The position numbers and the translations under genes were made by a program. The notes under the pieces are model-generated. The model was not told the DNA's origin. It worked only from the letters and a program-made list of their open reading frames with translations, and searched no databases. Below, piece by piece: positions 21,474 through 29,230 of a stretch of 64,000 nucleotides of DNA; the stretch's first letter is position 1, and each line of letters starts with the position of its first letter. The stretch comes from JANXMY01 sp964251675 (GTDB taxonomy: Bacteria > Armatimonadota > Armatimonadia > Armatimonadales > Capsulimonadaceae): assembly GCA_964251675.1 (NCBI GenBank), contig CAXUKS010000022.1:1-64000 (forward strand), given 5' to 3'.

Positions 21474-24400
21474 ATGGCAGACACAACACAACAAACAACG
21501 ACAGTAGTTAATGGCGTCAATGGCGCGGCGTCCACGACGGGCGCGGGGGCGGATGAGGGGCGGTTGCGGGGCATCTCGCGGTCGCTGATTGTCGGGGTCG
21601 GCGGGACGGGGCATGGCATTATGCTGGACATCCGCAAGCGGCTGGTGGAAAAGTATGGGGCTTTGGATAAGCTGCCTATCGTTTCGTTCCTGCTGCTGGA
21701 CACCGACCAGGCGATTTTTGGCAAGAACCCGGATTATGACGACGCGGTCAACTTAGATAATGCCGACAAGATTCATACATCGGTGCATGGCGTTGACTCG
21801 CTGCGGAAGAGCCTGCGGGAGCATCCACACCTCAGAAACTGGCTGGACCCGCGTGTCCTGACCGGCGATATTGACCAGGGCGCAGGGGCCGTCCGGGCGC
21901 GGGGACGGCTGGCGTACTTCTGGAACTATTCGCAGATTGCGCGGCGGCTGGAAGAGCAGATGCTGCAAATCACCAAAGATGCCAGCAAGGAAACTGCTAT
22001 TCGAAACGGCCTGCAGGTCGGCGAGGGTATCACGGTGTATATCGTCGGCTCCCTGCTCGGCGGCACGGGGTCGGGGATGTTCCTGGATTTGGCGTACACT
22101 ATCCGCAACAAGTTCAAGCAGCAGCGGATGCTGGAAACTGTCGGAATGTTTTCCATCCCGCCGAACTCCGAAGCGGTGGCGGTGGACAACCGGCCCAATG
22201 CGTATGCCGCACTGATGGAGCTGAACCACTACACGGACCCGACCACGACGTTCACCGCGCAGTATCAGGCGGATATTCCGCCGATGGAGGATTCCGACCC
22301 GCCGTTCCGGTACACCTATCTCGCGGACACGTCCTCCCCTGCCGCGCAATTAGACTCGGTCAAAGATTTGGTGGAGATGATCGGGCATTCGATCTTTCTG
22401 GACCTCACCTCGGAGTTTCAGCGGCAGAAAAAGTCCAACCGCAACAATTTTGACCAGTTCCTGATCACCTCTGACGGCCTGGGCTGCCCGCAGAACTATC
22501 TGGGCTTCGGGCTGTCCGCCATTCAGTTCCCCAAAGACAAAGTCATGGCCGCGTGCGCGAACCGGCTGGCCGGGGACATCGTGCGCCGGTGGACCACGCC
22601 GCTGGAGCGGACGGTCAATCTGGGCGGGTTTACCGATCAGGAATTGGGGCGGCTGGGGCTGACCCCGGAGGCCGTGCAGCGGCAGGCGCTGCTGGGCAAC
22701 TCGGAGACCGGCGAGACCCTGCGCGACAACGCGCAGGCGTACTGGCAGGCGGTGGACCGGCAGTATGCGTCGGCCTATCCCGGCCACGCCAGCGTGGTGG
22801 GCTATCTCTTATCGCGGCAGAAAGAGTCGGAGGCGAAAGTCGCCGACACCGACCCAAACCCCGATCTGCTGGCAAAACGCCGAACCAATCTGGGCGAATC
22901 GGTGTTTCAGATACAGCAAAATCTCGGCGCGGCCATTCGCGCCAAAGACACGGCCCTGCGGCAGTGGGTGTCTCAGCAGGTCAATGACCCGAACCACCGG
23001 CACACCGTCGCGGCGGCGGCGTTAGACACTATGCAGGAGCGGTTCCGGGCCTACATCGCGCAGATGGAAAAGCGGCAGGAAGAGCTGAAAGGCGGCGCAT
23101 TCCCACTGACCGAGGCGCGGGACAAGTCCCTGGCACAGATCGAGCGGCACGCGGGGGACTTCATGCTCAGCCTCATCGCCACGGCCAAGCGGCGCGAGAT
23201 TGACGAGCAGAAAGACGCCTACCTGACCGCTGCCCGGCGGCTGGATGCCGAGGCGCTGGACTTCAAAGCGGCGGGCGCAGCGATTGTGTTCTACCAGCAC
23301 CTGATGGACACGGTGACGGCACTCCGAGCCGATATGGACCGCTACGTGGAGCGCATGGACGCCCTGCGGGCGCGGTTCGAGCGGGCCGAGCGGCATGCGG
23401 TTCAGGAGCCAACGGATGTCAACGGCGAGGTGCTGTTCACGCCGGGGCGGCGCGAGACGGACCCGGCGACCGGGCAGGACCGCTACATCGGCGGGGACAT
23501 CGACGACCGCTACGGCTTTTATGTCGGCAATGCTTCAGACCCCGCGAACCCCGTGGTCAATAATCTGGTGGCCGATATTCTGGACACGCTGGGCACGCAC
23601 AACGACATCTGGGGCATCCGCGACGGCGAGCTGACCCGGCTGAGCGGAGTCATCTACGGCAAGGCGCGAGATGTCTTCGGGCCGATCTCCGACGAAAGCG
23701 TGCTGGACAAGTTTTACGCCAAATATGGCGTCGACTCGGACCGCACCGTGCAGACCCTGCGCCGGGTGGTGTCCCTGTCCCGGCCTTTTCTGCACTTGCA
23801 GGAGAACGCGCCGAACTATACGCACAATATCAACAAAGAACAGACCATTGTGGGCGTCCTGCACGGGGCCGCGCCGCGCACGGAAAACGAGCAGCGGTTC
23901 GGGGCCATGCTGACCGAAAGCGTGCAGAACGTCAAAGAGCAGCAGATCACAAACTCTAATGAGCCGGATCAGGTGCTGTTCCTGCACGAGCGGGCGGCCT
24001 TCCCCCTGCGGCTCCTGCAGGGAATGGATTCGTACCGGTATGCGTATGATCAGGTGAAGTCGCAGGGCGCGGCGGCGAACCCGATCCACACGCGCACGGA
24101 TGTCAGCGACTGGGTGCGTATCTCGCCGCCGTCCGCTGAAGACCAGAAAGCGGCGTGGCGGACCTTCGTGATCGGCTGGGCATCGGGCGTGGTCTCGGAA
24201 GAAAAAGAGTCCCGGTATACGAGTGTCGGCACACGGATTGAAACCCGCTTTGTGGCAAACTACGTCGACCGCTTCGGGATGCCCAAATCCGACGCGCTGG
24301 GCGGCTTCAACCAGGTGGAAACTTCCCCGGCGGGCCTGAAAGCCGAAGCGGGCGCGGACCGTCCCCCCCTGCAAGCCCGCGACATCGTGCAGCGCCTGTG

Positions 24401-24803
24401 CGATGACCGCCGAATGCAGGAGCAGATACGCCTCGCCAACGATGAGCGCCTGCGCCTGGAAGGCGCCAAAGTGCTGGGCGACCGTCTGGTGGCCCACGCG
24501 CAGGCACAAAAGCCACAGTGGCCGCCGTCGTTCTACGACTCCTATTATTCGGTGCTGACCGAATACCTGGAAGAGATCAACTACGGCGGCGCGGCCATGC
24601 CTGCGGCTCCCACGCAGGCAACCGCACCGGGGGCCGTGTCCACGGTTCCCGCCGTCATTCCAGGTGAAACGGCCTCGGCGGTTCCGACGAGCACGCGCAC
24701 CTTGAAGGAGCGTCTGGCATCTTTAAAGGAGCTGCTGGACGACGAACTGATCACACAGGCTGAATACGACGAGCGCCGCAAAGCCATTCTGGCGGAGGTT
24801 TAG
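21474..24803 (+). CDS. Tubulin-like protein with C-terminal SHOCT domain
   Basis: 1109 aa. Residues about 36-330 match Tubulin_2-type tubulin/FtsZ-like proteins: SLIVGVGGTGHGIMLDI at the first strand and the nucleotide-binding signature SLLGGTGSGMFLDLAY (about 190-206). The middle is long and helical. The last 32 residues (LKERLASLKELLDDEL, QAEYDERRKAILAEV) are a SHOCT module, a short oligomerisation or recruitment domain. Large FtsZ-like proteins coupled to vWA genes have been proposed to remodel membranes. Start ATG 21474 follows repeat DNA and begins the conserved region; longer starts read through that repeat. Likely core of the locus. Confidence 0.85.
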   Translation: MADTTQQTTTVVNGVNGAASTTGAGADEGRLRGISRSLIVGVGGTGHGIMLDIRKRLVEKYGALDKLPIVSFLLLDTDQAIFGKNPDYDDAVNLDNADKIHTSVHGVDSLRKSLREHPHLRNWLDPRVLTGDIDQGAGAVRARGRLAYFWNYSQIARRLEEQMLQITKDASKETAIRNGLQVGEGITVYIVGSLLGGTGSGMFLDLAYTIRNKFKQQRMLETVGMFSIPPNSEAVAVDNRPNAYAALMELNHYTDPTTTFTAQYQADIPPMEDSDPPFRYTYLADTSSPAAQLDSVKDLVEMIGHSIFLDLTSEFQRQKKSNRNNFDQFLITSDGLGCPQNYLGFGLSAIQFPKDKVMAACANRLAGDIVRRWTTPLERTVNLGGFTDQELGRLGLTPEAVQRQALLGNSETGETLRDNAQAYWQAVDRQYASAYPGHASVVGYLLSRQKESEAKVADTDPNPDLLAKRRTNLGESVFQIQQNLGAAIRAKDTALRQWVSQQVNDPNHRHTVAAAALDTMQERFRAYIAQMEKRQEELKGGAFPLTEARDKSLAQIERHAGDFMLSLIATAKRREIDEQKDAYLTAARRLDAEALDFKAAGAAIVFYQHLMDTVTALRADMDRYVERMDALRARFERAERHAVQEPTDVNGEVLFTPGRRETDPATGQDRYIGGDIDDRYGFYVGNASDPANPVVNNLVADILDTLGTHNDIWGIRDGELTRLSGVIYGKARDVFGPISDESVLDKFYAKYGVDSDRTVQTLRRVVSLSRPFLHLQENAPNYTHNINKEQTIVGVLHGAAPRTENEQRFGAMLTESVQNVKEQQITNSNEPDQVLFLHERAAFPLRLLQGMDSYRYAYDQVKSQGAAANPIHTRTDVSDWVRISPPSAEDQKAAWRTFVIGWASGVVSEEKESRYTSVGTRIETRFVANYVDRFGMPKSDALGGFNQVETSPAGLKAEAGADRPPLQARDIVQRLCDDRRMQEQIRLANDERLRLEGAKVLGDRLVAHAQAQKPQWPPSFYDSYYSVLTEYLEEINYGGAAMPAAPTQATAPGAVSTVPAVIPGETASAVPTSTRTLKERLASLKELLDDELITQAEYDERRKAILAEV

Positions 24804-24822
24804 AGAAAACGGCCCCATTTGG

Positions 24823-24950
24823 AGACCTACCTTCCCCGCTTCGCTGGGGTCCTCCCTAAAGGGAGGATTAGGAGGGTAGCAAAAGCTTGCGCTTTTTGTC
24901 TGTATCCTTCTTTTAGGAAGGACCCTGCGAAGCAAGGTGGTAGGTCTCTT
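24823..24950. repeat. Palindromic element, family A copy 2
   Basis: Outer arms GAGACCTACCTTCCCCGCTT and AAGCAAGGTGGTAGGTCTC, inner arms around GGTCCTCCCTAAAGGGAGGA and its complement. Same family as 1-113 and 46085-46212. Confidence 0.8.
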
Positions 24951-25002
24951 CTCTACCTCCTGCAAGGCACAGCCAAACCAACTAGAAACGAGCACTACAA
25001 TC

Positions 25003-26925
25003 GTGAAACGAAACGCAAAATCTCACCTGCTGCCAGGTCTCATGCTGGGCATCGCCGCCTCCGCCACTGTGCCGGCCTCAGCGCAGACGCTGCCCGCGCC
25101 GCCGCCGATGGTTTTGACGCAGCATGGCAACCTAGCCCGCACCGGCGCGAACCGGCAGGAGAGGATGCTGAACACCGCCACTGTCAACCCGGCGTCATTT
25201 GGCAAGCTGTTCACGCGCACGGTGCAGGGCTATTTGTACGCGCAGCCGCTGTATGTTCCCAGTTTAAAGATGGCCGATGGCAAAATACACAATGTCGTGT
25301 TCCTTGCCACGTCGCACAACAGCGTGTATGCGTTTGATGCCGATGACCCCAAAGCGGCAAAGCCTCTCTGGGAGATCAATCTGGGGCCGTCCATACCCGC
25401 CGCCGAAGTGTATACGACGCGCTGGACGGATATGCGGGACGAAATCGGGATTACGTCTACGCCCGTGATTGACCCGGCCACGGGGACGCTGTTTACGGTG
25501 GCGAAAACCAAAGAAAACGGAACCTATGTGCAGCGGTTCCATGCCCTCAGTATTACGACCGGCAAAGAAAAGCCAGGCAGCCCGGTGGTGATCAAAGCGA
25601 GCGTCCCCGGCACAGGCGCAGGCAGCAAGGACGGGCAGGTGGCCTTTGACCCCGTCCGGCAGCTTCAGCGCACCAGCCTTCTGCTGATGAACGGCGTCGT
25701 TTATGCCGCTTTCGGCTCCCACGCCGATGCGGGCATTTTTCACGGGTGGATTTTGGGCTACAGCGCCAAAACGCTGGCGCAAACGTGTGTGTTCAACACG
25801 ACGCCGGACGGCTCCGACGGGGCCATCTGGCAGGCCAGCATGGGGCTGGCGTCGGATGGGGCGGGGAATCTTTTTGCCGCCACAGGCAATGGGACGTTTT
25901 CTGCAAACTCGGGCGGCAAGGACTATGGCAATTCGCTGATGCGGCTGCGGCCCGAGGGCAAGACGCTCAAAGTGATGGACTACTTCACGCCCTACAATCA
26001 GGCCCAGTTAAATGTCCATGATACGGATTTAGGCGCGTCCGGCCCGCTGCTCATCCCCAACTCGCGCCTGATGCTTCAGGGCGGCAAAGACGGCTGGCTG
26101 TATTTAGTGAACCGGGACAAGATGGGCGGATACAGCAAAGGCTCCAATGACCAGATCGTGCAGTCGTTCGCCATCACGCAGGGCAACATCCACGGCGGCC
26201 CCGTCTACTGGGACGGGCCGGGCGGACCCTGGGTGTATGTCTGGGCCGAGTACGACCACCTGAAAGCATTCCATCTGGCGGATGGCAAGCTGGACCAGTT
26301 TTCCTCGTCGCAGTCTGAGTGGCAGGTTCCCGACGGGATGCCCGGCGGCTTTCTCAGCGTTTCATCCGATGGCAGCAAAGGAGGCACAGGGATCGTCTGG
26401 ACCAGCACGCCGTATGACGCCAACGCCAACTGGGACACCGTGCCGGGGATTATCCGGGCCTACGATGCCGCCGACCTGACTCACGAGCTGTGGAGTTCCA
26501 AGATGAATGCAGACCGTGACGATTCGGGGATGTTCGCCAAGTTCTGCCCGCCCACCGTGGTCAATGGCAAAGTCTACGCGGCGACGTTCTCGGGGAAGCT
26601 TAATGTCTACGGCCTGCTGGCCGCGCCGACCATTGACAAAGTGACCGCCACGGCGGGGCATGTGATCGTGCGTTACAGCAAGCCCGTTCAGGCGGCTTCT
26701 GCAGCCCTCCCAGCGGCGTATGTGCTGGACCAGGGCGCTCGGGTCCTGCGGGCAGCCTTAGATGCCGACGGGCAAACGGTTTATCTGGCGACGACGCCGC
26801 TGAAATCCGGGGTTTCTTATACCCTGACAGCAGGCGGCGTGCGCGATCAGGCCGACCCCAGACTCATGCTGCCGCCCGCCACACACGCCTGGCTGACGGT
26901 GGGCGGGCAGACGGCGAATCGTTAG
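25003..26925 (+). CDS. Secreted quinoprotein-like beta-propeller protein
   Basis: 640 aa. GTG 25003 gives a basic n-region (KRNAKSH) and a signal peptide ending ASAQT; ATG 25042 is a shorter alternative. The body has PQQ-type propeller blades: NVVFLATSHNSVYAFDAD, ATGTLFTVAKT, KVYAATFSGKLNVYG. About the last 90 residues are a beta domain (VTATAGHVIVRYSKPV). No PQQ-ligand set can be assigned, so enzymatic activity is open. Exported, single gene, with an unrelated gene on the opposite strand after it. Confidence 0.78.
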   Translation: MKRNAKSHLLPGLMLGIAASATVPASAQTLPAPPPMVLTQHGNLARTGANRQERMLNTATVNPASFGKLFTRTVQGYLYAQPLYVPSLKMADGKIHNVVFLATSHNSVYAFDADDPKAAKPLWEINLGPSIPAAEVYTTRWTDMRDEIGITSTPVIDPATGTLFTVAKTKENGTYVQRFHALSITTGKEKPGSPVVIKASVPGTGAGSKDGQVAFDPVRQLQRTSLLLMNGVVYAAFGSHADAGIFHGWILGYSAKTLAQTCVFNTTPDGSDGAIWQASMGLASDGAGNLFAATGNGTFSANSGGKDYGNSLMRLRPEGKTLKVMDYFTPYNQAQLNVHDTDLGASGPLLIPNSRLMLQGGKDGWLYLVNRDKMGGYSKGSNDQIVQSFAITQGNIHGGPVYWDGPGGPWVYVWAEYDHLKAFHLADGKLDQFSSSQSEWQVPDGMPGGFLSVSSDGSKGGTGIVWTSTPYDANANWDTVPGIIRAYDAADLTHELWSSKMNADRDDSGMFAKFCPPTVVNGKVYAATFSGKLNVYGLLAAPTIDKVTATAGHVIVRYSKPVQAASAALPAAYVLDQGARVLRAALDADGQTVYLATTPLKSGVSYTLTAGGVRDQADPRLMLPPATHAWLTVGGQTANR

Positions 26926-26930
26926 AACAG

Positions 26931-26968
26931 CAGCTTCAGAACAGCAGCTTCAGAACAACAGCTTCCAG
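26931..26968. repeat. Tandem 14-bp repeat
   Basis: Unit AGAACAGCAGCTTC present about three times, the last with one mismatch. It overlaps the end of the minus-strand gene at 26950. Confidence 0.7.
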
Positions 26969-27318
26969 CCGGCGGCGGCGGACAGGGCGGTCACGACAAG
27001 CGCCGCAATCTGCCATGCTTTCCAGAACCGACCTGCGGGTTTAATGACTGGTTTGGGAGCAACAGGGCGCGGGCCGAACTTGGCGACATACAGCGCCTCT
27101 TCGGCCTGCGGCAGGCAGCACTCTCCGTACATAATCGGTCCGGCAAGCCACAGCGGGGAATGCAGCTCCACGCGATGCTTGGCCGGGCGGGCGCAAAGCT
27201 GGCAGACGCCTCCCATTTCCATCCGCAGCGTGCGGCTTTCGTCCGCCTGTCCCCCGTAAAAAGTTGTGCGGGGCGAGGTGCTTCCGCTTTCTCCGCGCTC
27301 CAATGTTTGAGCTGACAT
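26950..27318 (-). CDS. Small tail-anchored CxxC protein
   Basis: 122 aa. A CQLCARPAKH motif near residue 39 and a later ECC could bind zinc. The C-terminus has one TM (AWQIAALVVTALSAAAGW) followed by a basic/aromatic tail. AAGGAG precedes the ATG. Its last codons lie in a tandem 14-bp repeat, so the C-terminus may be recent. No known family recognised. Confidence 0.65.
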   Translation of the reverse strand: MSAQTLERGESGSTSPRTTFYGGQADESRTLRMEMGGVCQLCARPAKHRVELHSPLWLAGPIMYGECCLPQAEEALYVAKFGPRPVAPKPVIKPAGRFWKAWQIAALVVTALSAAAGWKLLF

Positions 27319-27509
27319 GATTTTCTCCTTACTTGTGTCGCTTCGTCCCTAAAACGGTGCCTGAAACGGTGCCTGAAACTACGCGGCGAGGCAGTCGCGC
27401 CTGGTAGAACTATCGGCACGGCACGGCAAAAACTGGAGTCCGCACGAGGCAGGCGAAAAATGGGTACAACAGCGGCGTAAGTCTCGATTTAGACAGGAAC
27501 TGCCCCGCC

Positions 27510-28646
27510 GTGTTCGTATCCGTACCCTCCCATCCCGCCCTGCACGTCTGCGTTATTATTCCCGTCCGCAACGAGGCGCTCGGGCTGATGCGGACACTCG
27601 CTGCCCTTGCCGCGCAGACAGATGCCGCAGGCCTGGCGCTGGACCCCTGCTGTTATGAAGTGCTGCTGCTGGCGAACAACTGCACCGATGACACCGCCGA
27701 AATCGCCCGCACCTTTGCCCGGCAGCACCCGGCGCTGGCCCTGCATATTCTGGAAGCCACTCTGCCGCCGGAGGAAGCCAATGTAGGCACAGCCCGGCGG
27801 CGGCTGATGGACATCGCCTTTGCCAGGTTTGAGCAGCTCGACCGCCCGCATGGATTGATTGCCTCCACCGACGGCGACACCCGCGTCGCCCCCGACTGGG
27901 TATGGCAGATGCTCACTGCGCGGATGGGCGGAGCACAGGCGGTCGGGGGCCGCGTGCTGGCCGAGCCAGCCCCGGCGACAGAAGCGGCGATGAGCCGGGG
28001 TGTTCGCCTGTTTTATCTGCGCGACACGGCGTACCTGCACGGGCTGGCCCAGATGGAAACCTTGCTGGACCCGGCGGCGCACGACCCGTGGCCGCGTCAC
28101 CATCAGTTTTTCGGGGCCAATCTGGCCGTGACCGCCGACGCCTACTGCCGCGTCGGCGGCCTGCCCCGCGTGCCGTTTCTGGAAGATGAGGCGCTGGCCC
28201 GGACGCTGCGCCGGGCGGACGTGCGGGTGCGGCATTCGCCGGACGTGCGGGTGTGGACCTCGGCCCGGCAATGCGGGCGTGTGGCCTGCGGCCTGTCCAC
28301 CACACTGAGCACCTGGGAAGAGATGAGCCGGGCGGGCCTGCCGCAGATTGTGGAGTCGGTGGAGGCAGTAGAAACGCGCCTGCGGGCGCGGGCCGCCCTG
28401 CGGCGGCTCTGGCAGGACGCGCAGGCCGGGCGGATGGCAGACGCCGGTGCGCTGGCCGAAACGCTGGGCGTTCCCGCCGCGTGGTTTGACGATCTGGCGG
28501 ATATGCCGTTTGGGGAAGTGTGGGACCGCGTGGCGCGGGCGCATTTGATCGATGACGGCCCGTGGGCCTTGCGCTGGCCGCGTGTAGAAATTACCGAAGC
28601 CCTGCCCGCGCTGCGGGCACGGCTGGCAGACTTGGAGCGCGTTTAA
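27510..28646 (+). CDS. Family 2 glycosyltransferase
   Basis: 378 aa, GT-A fold: HVCVIIPVRNEALGL at the start, EVLLLANNCTDDT, the DxD-type STDGDTRVAPDW (about residue 119), and FLEDEAL for the catalytic base region. No TM, so it is soluble or peripheral. GTG start; a stop codon lies shortly upstream in frame. It faces the methyltransferase gene and overlaps it by 4 bp. Its grouping with a methyltransferase, acyl-CoA dehydrogenase and PIG-L deacetylase suggests one glycoconjugate pathway. Confidence 0.88.
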   Translation: MFVSVPSHPALHVCVIIPVRNEALGLMRTLAALAAQTDAAGLALDPCCYEVLLLANNCTDDTAEIARTFARQHPALALHILEATLPPEEANVGTARRRLMDIAFARFEQLDRPHGLIASTDGDTRVAPDWVWQMLTARMGGAQAVGGRVLAEPAPATEAAMSRGVRLFYLRDTAYLHGLAQMETLLDPAAHDPWPRHHQFFGANLAVTADAYCRVGGLPRVPFLEDEALARTLRRADVRVRHSPDVRVWTSARQCGRVACGLSTTLSTWEEMSRAGLPQIVESVEAVETRLRARAALRRLWQDAQAGRMADAGALAETLGVPAAWFDDLADMPFGEVWDRVARAHLIDDGPWALRWPRVEITEALPALRARLADLERV

Positions 28647-29230
28647 ACGCGCTCCAGCACGTCCAGCCGGTACTGCGCCTCACGGTGGCCGTGCAAGTGG
28701 CGCAGGCCCGGCAGGGCCAAAAAGGCGTCATGGACCTCGTCACCCGTCAGCGGATAGTCCGGCTCGGGGGCGGTCCAATGGACAAGCATGAGCTGCCCGC
28801 CCGGCTGCAGCGTTTCCAGAATGCGGGCCTGGGCGCGGGCGAAGTCGGTGGGGGACCAGTAATAGCCGACTTCGGAGACCAGAATCAAATCAAACGGACC
28901 ATCGGGAAATGTCGCCGGGACAAGCATCTGGGCCAGACTTACCTGGGGCAGGTCGGCGCACCGGGCGCGGGCCATTTCCAGAGGGGCCGCGCTGCCATCC
29001 ACGGCCAGCAGGGCATCGCACCGGGGGGCCAGCGCGGCGGTCAGAACGCCGATGGAACAGCCAATTTCGAACACGTTTTCATAGTGCGAGCGCGGCAGGG
29101 AGCGCAGCGTGTCGGCGTACTTGTCGCGCTCGTATTCCCGCGTCTCGAATTCCCAGTAATCGGGCTTGATCGCATACAGCGCATCAAAGTATTCGGGCAT
29201 CAGCGACTCAGGCTGCGTGATATTTACCAT
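28643..29230 (-). CDS. SAM-dependent methyltransferase (NodS-like)
   Basis: 195 aa. YFDALYAIKPDYWEFETREY near the start and the SAM-binding NVFEIGCSIGVLTAALAPRC, with FDLILVSEVGYYW as motif post-I, match NodS-type small-molecule methyltransferases. ATG 29230 overlaps the PIG-L stop by 7 bp. Probably methylates the product of the neighbouring deacetylase or glycosyltransferase; the substrate is not readable. Confidence 0.87.
   Translation of the reverse strand: MVNITQPESLMPEYFDALYAIKPDYWEFETREYERDKYADTLRSLPRSHYENVFEIGCSIGVLTAALAPRCDALLAVDGSAAPLEMARARCADLPQVSLAQMLVPATFPDGPFDLILVSEVGYYWSPTDFARAQARILETLQPGGQLMLVHWTAPEPDYPLTGDEVHDAFLALPGLRHLHGHREAQYRLDVLERV

Noticed and set aside
14609..24803. 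Interpretation as a phage-encoded tubulin (PhuZ/TubZ) region
   Set aside because: The protein is over 1100 aa with a SHOCT tail and membrane partners, and no phage structural, replication or integrase genes are present.
26931..26968. Short tandem repeat as a regulatory iteron
   Set aside because: No replication or partition gene nearby and only three units; more likely slippage at a gene end.
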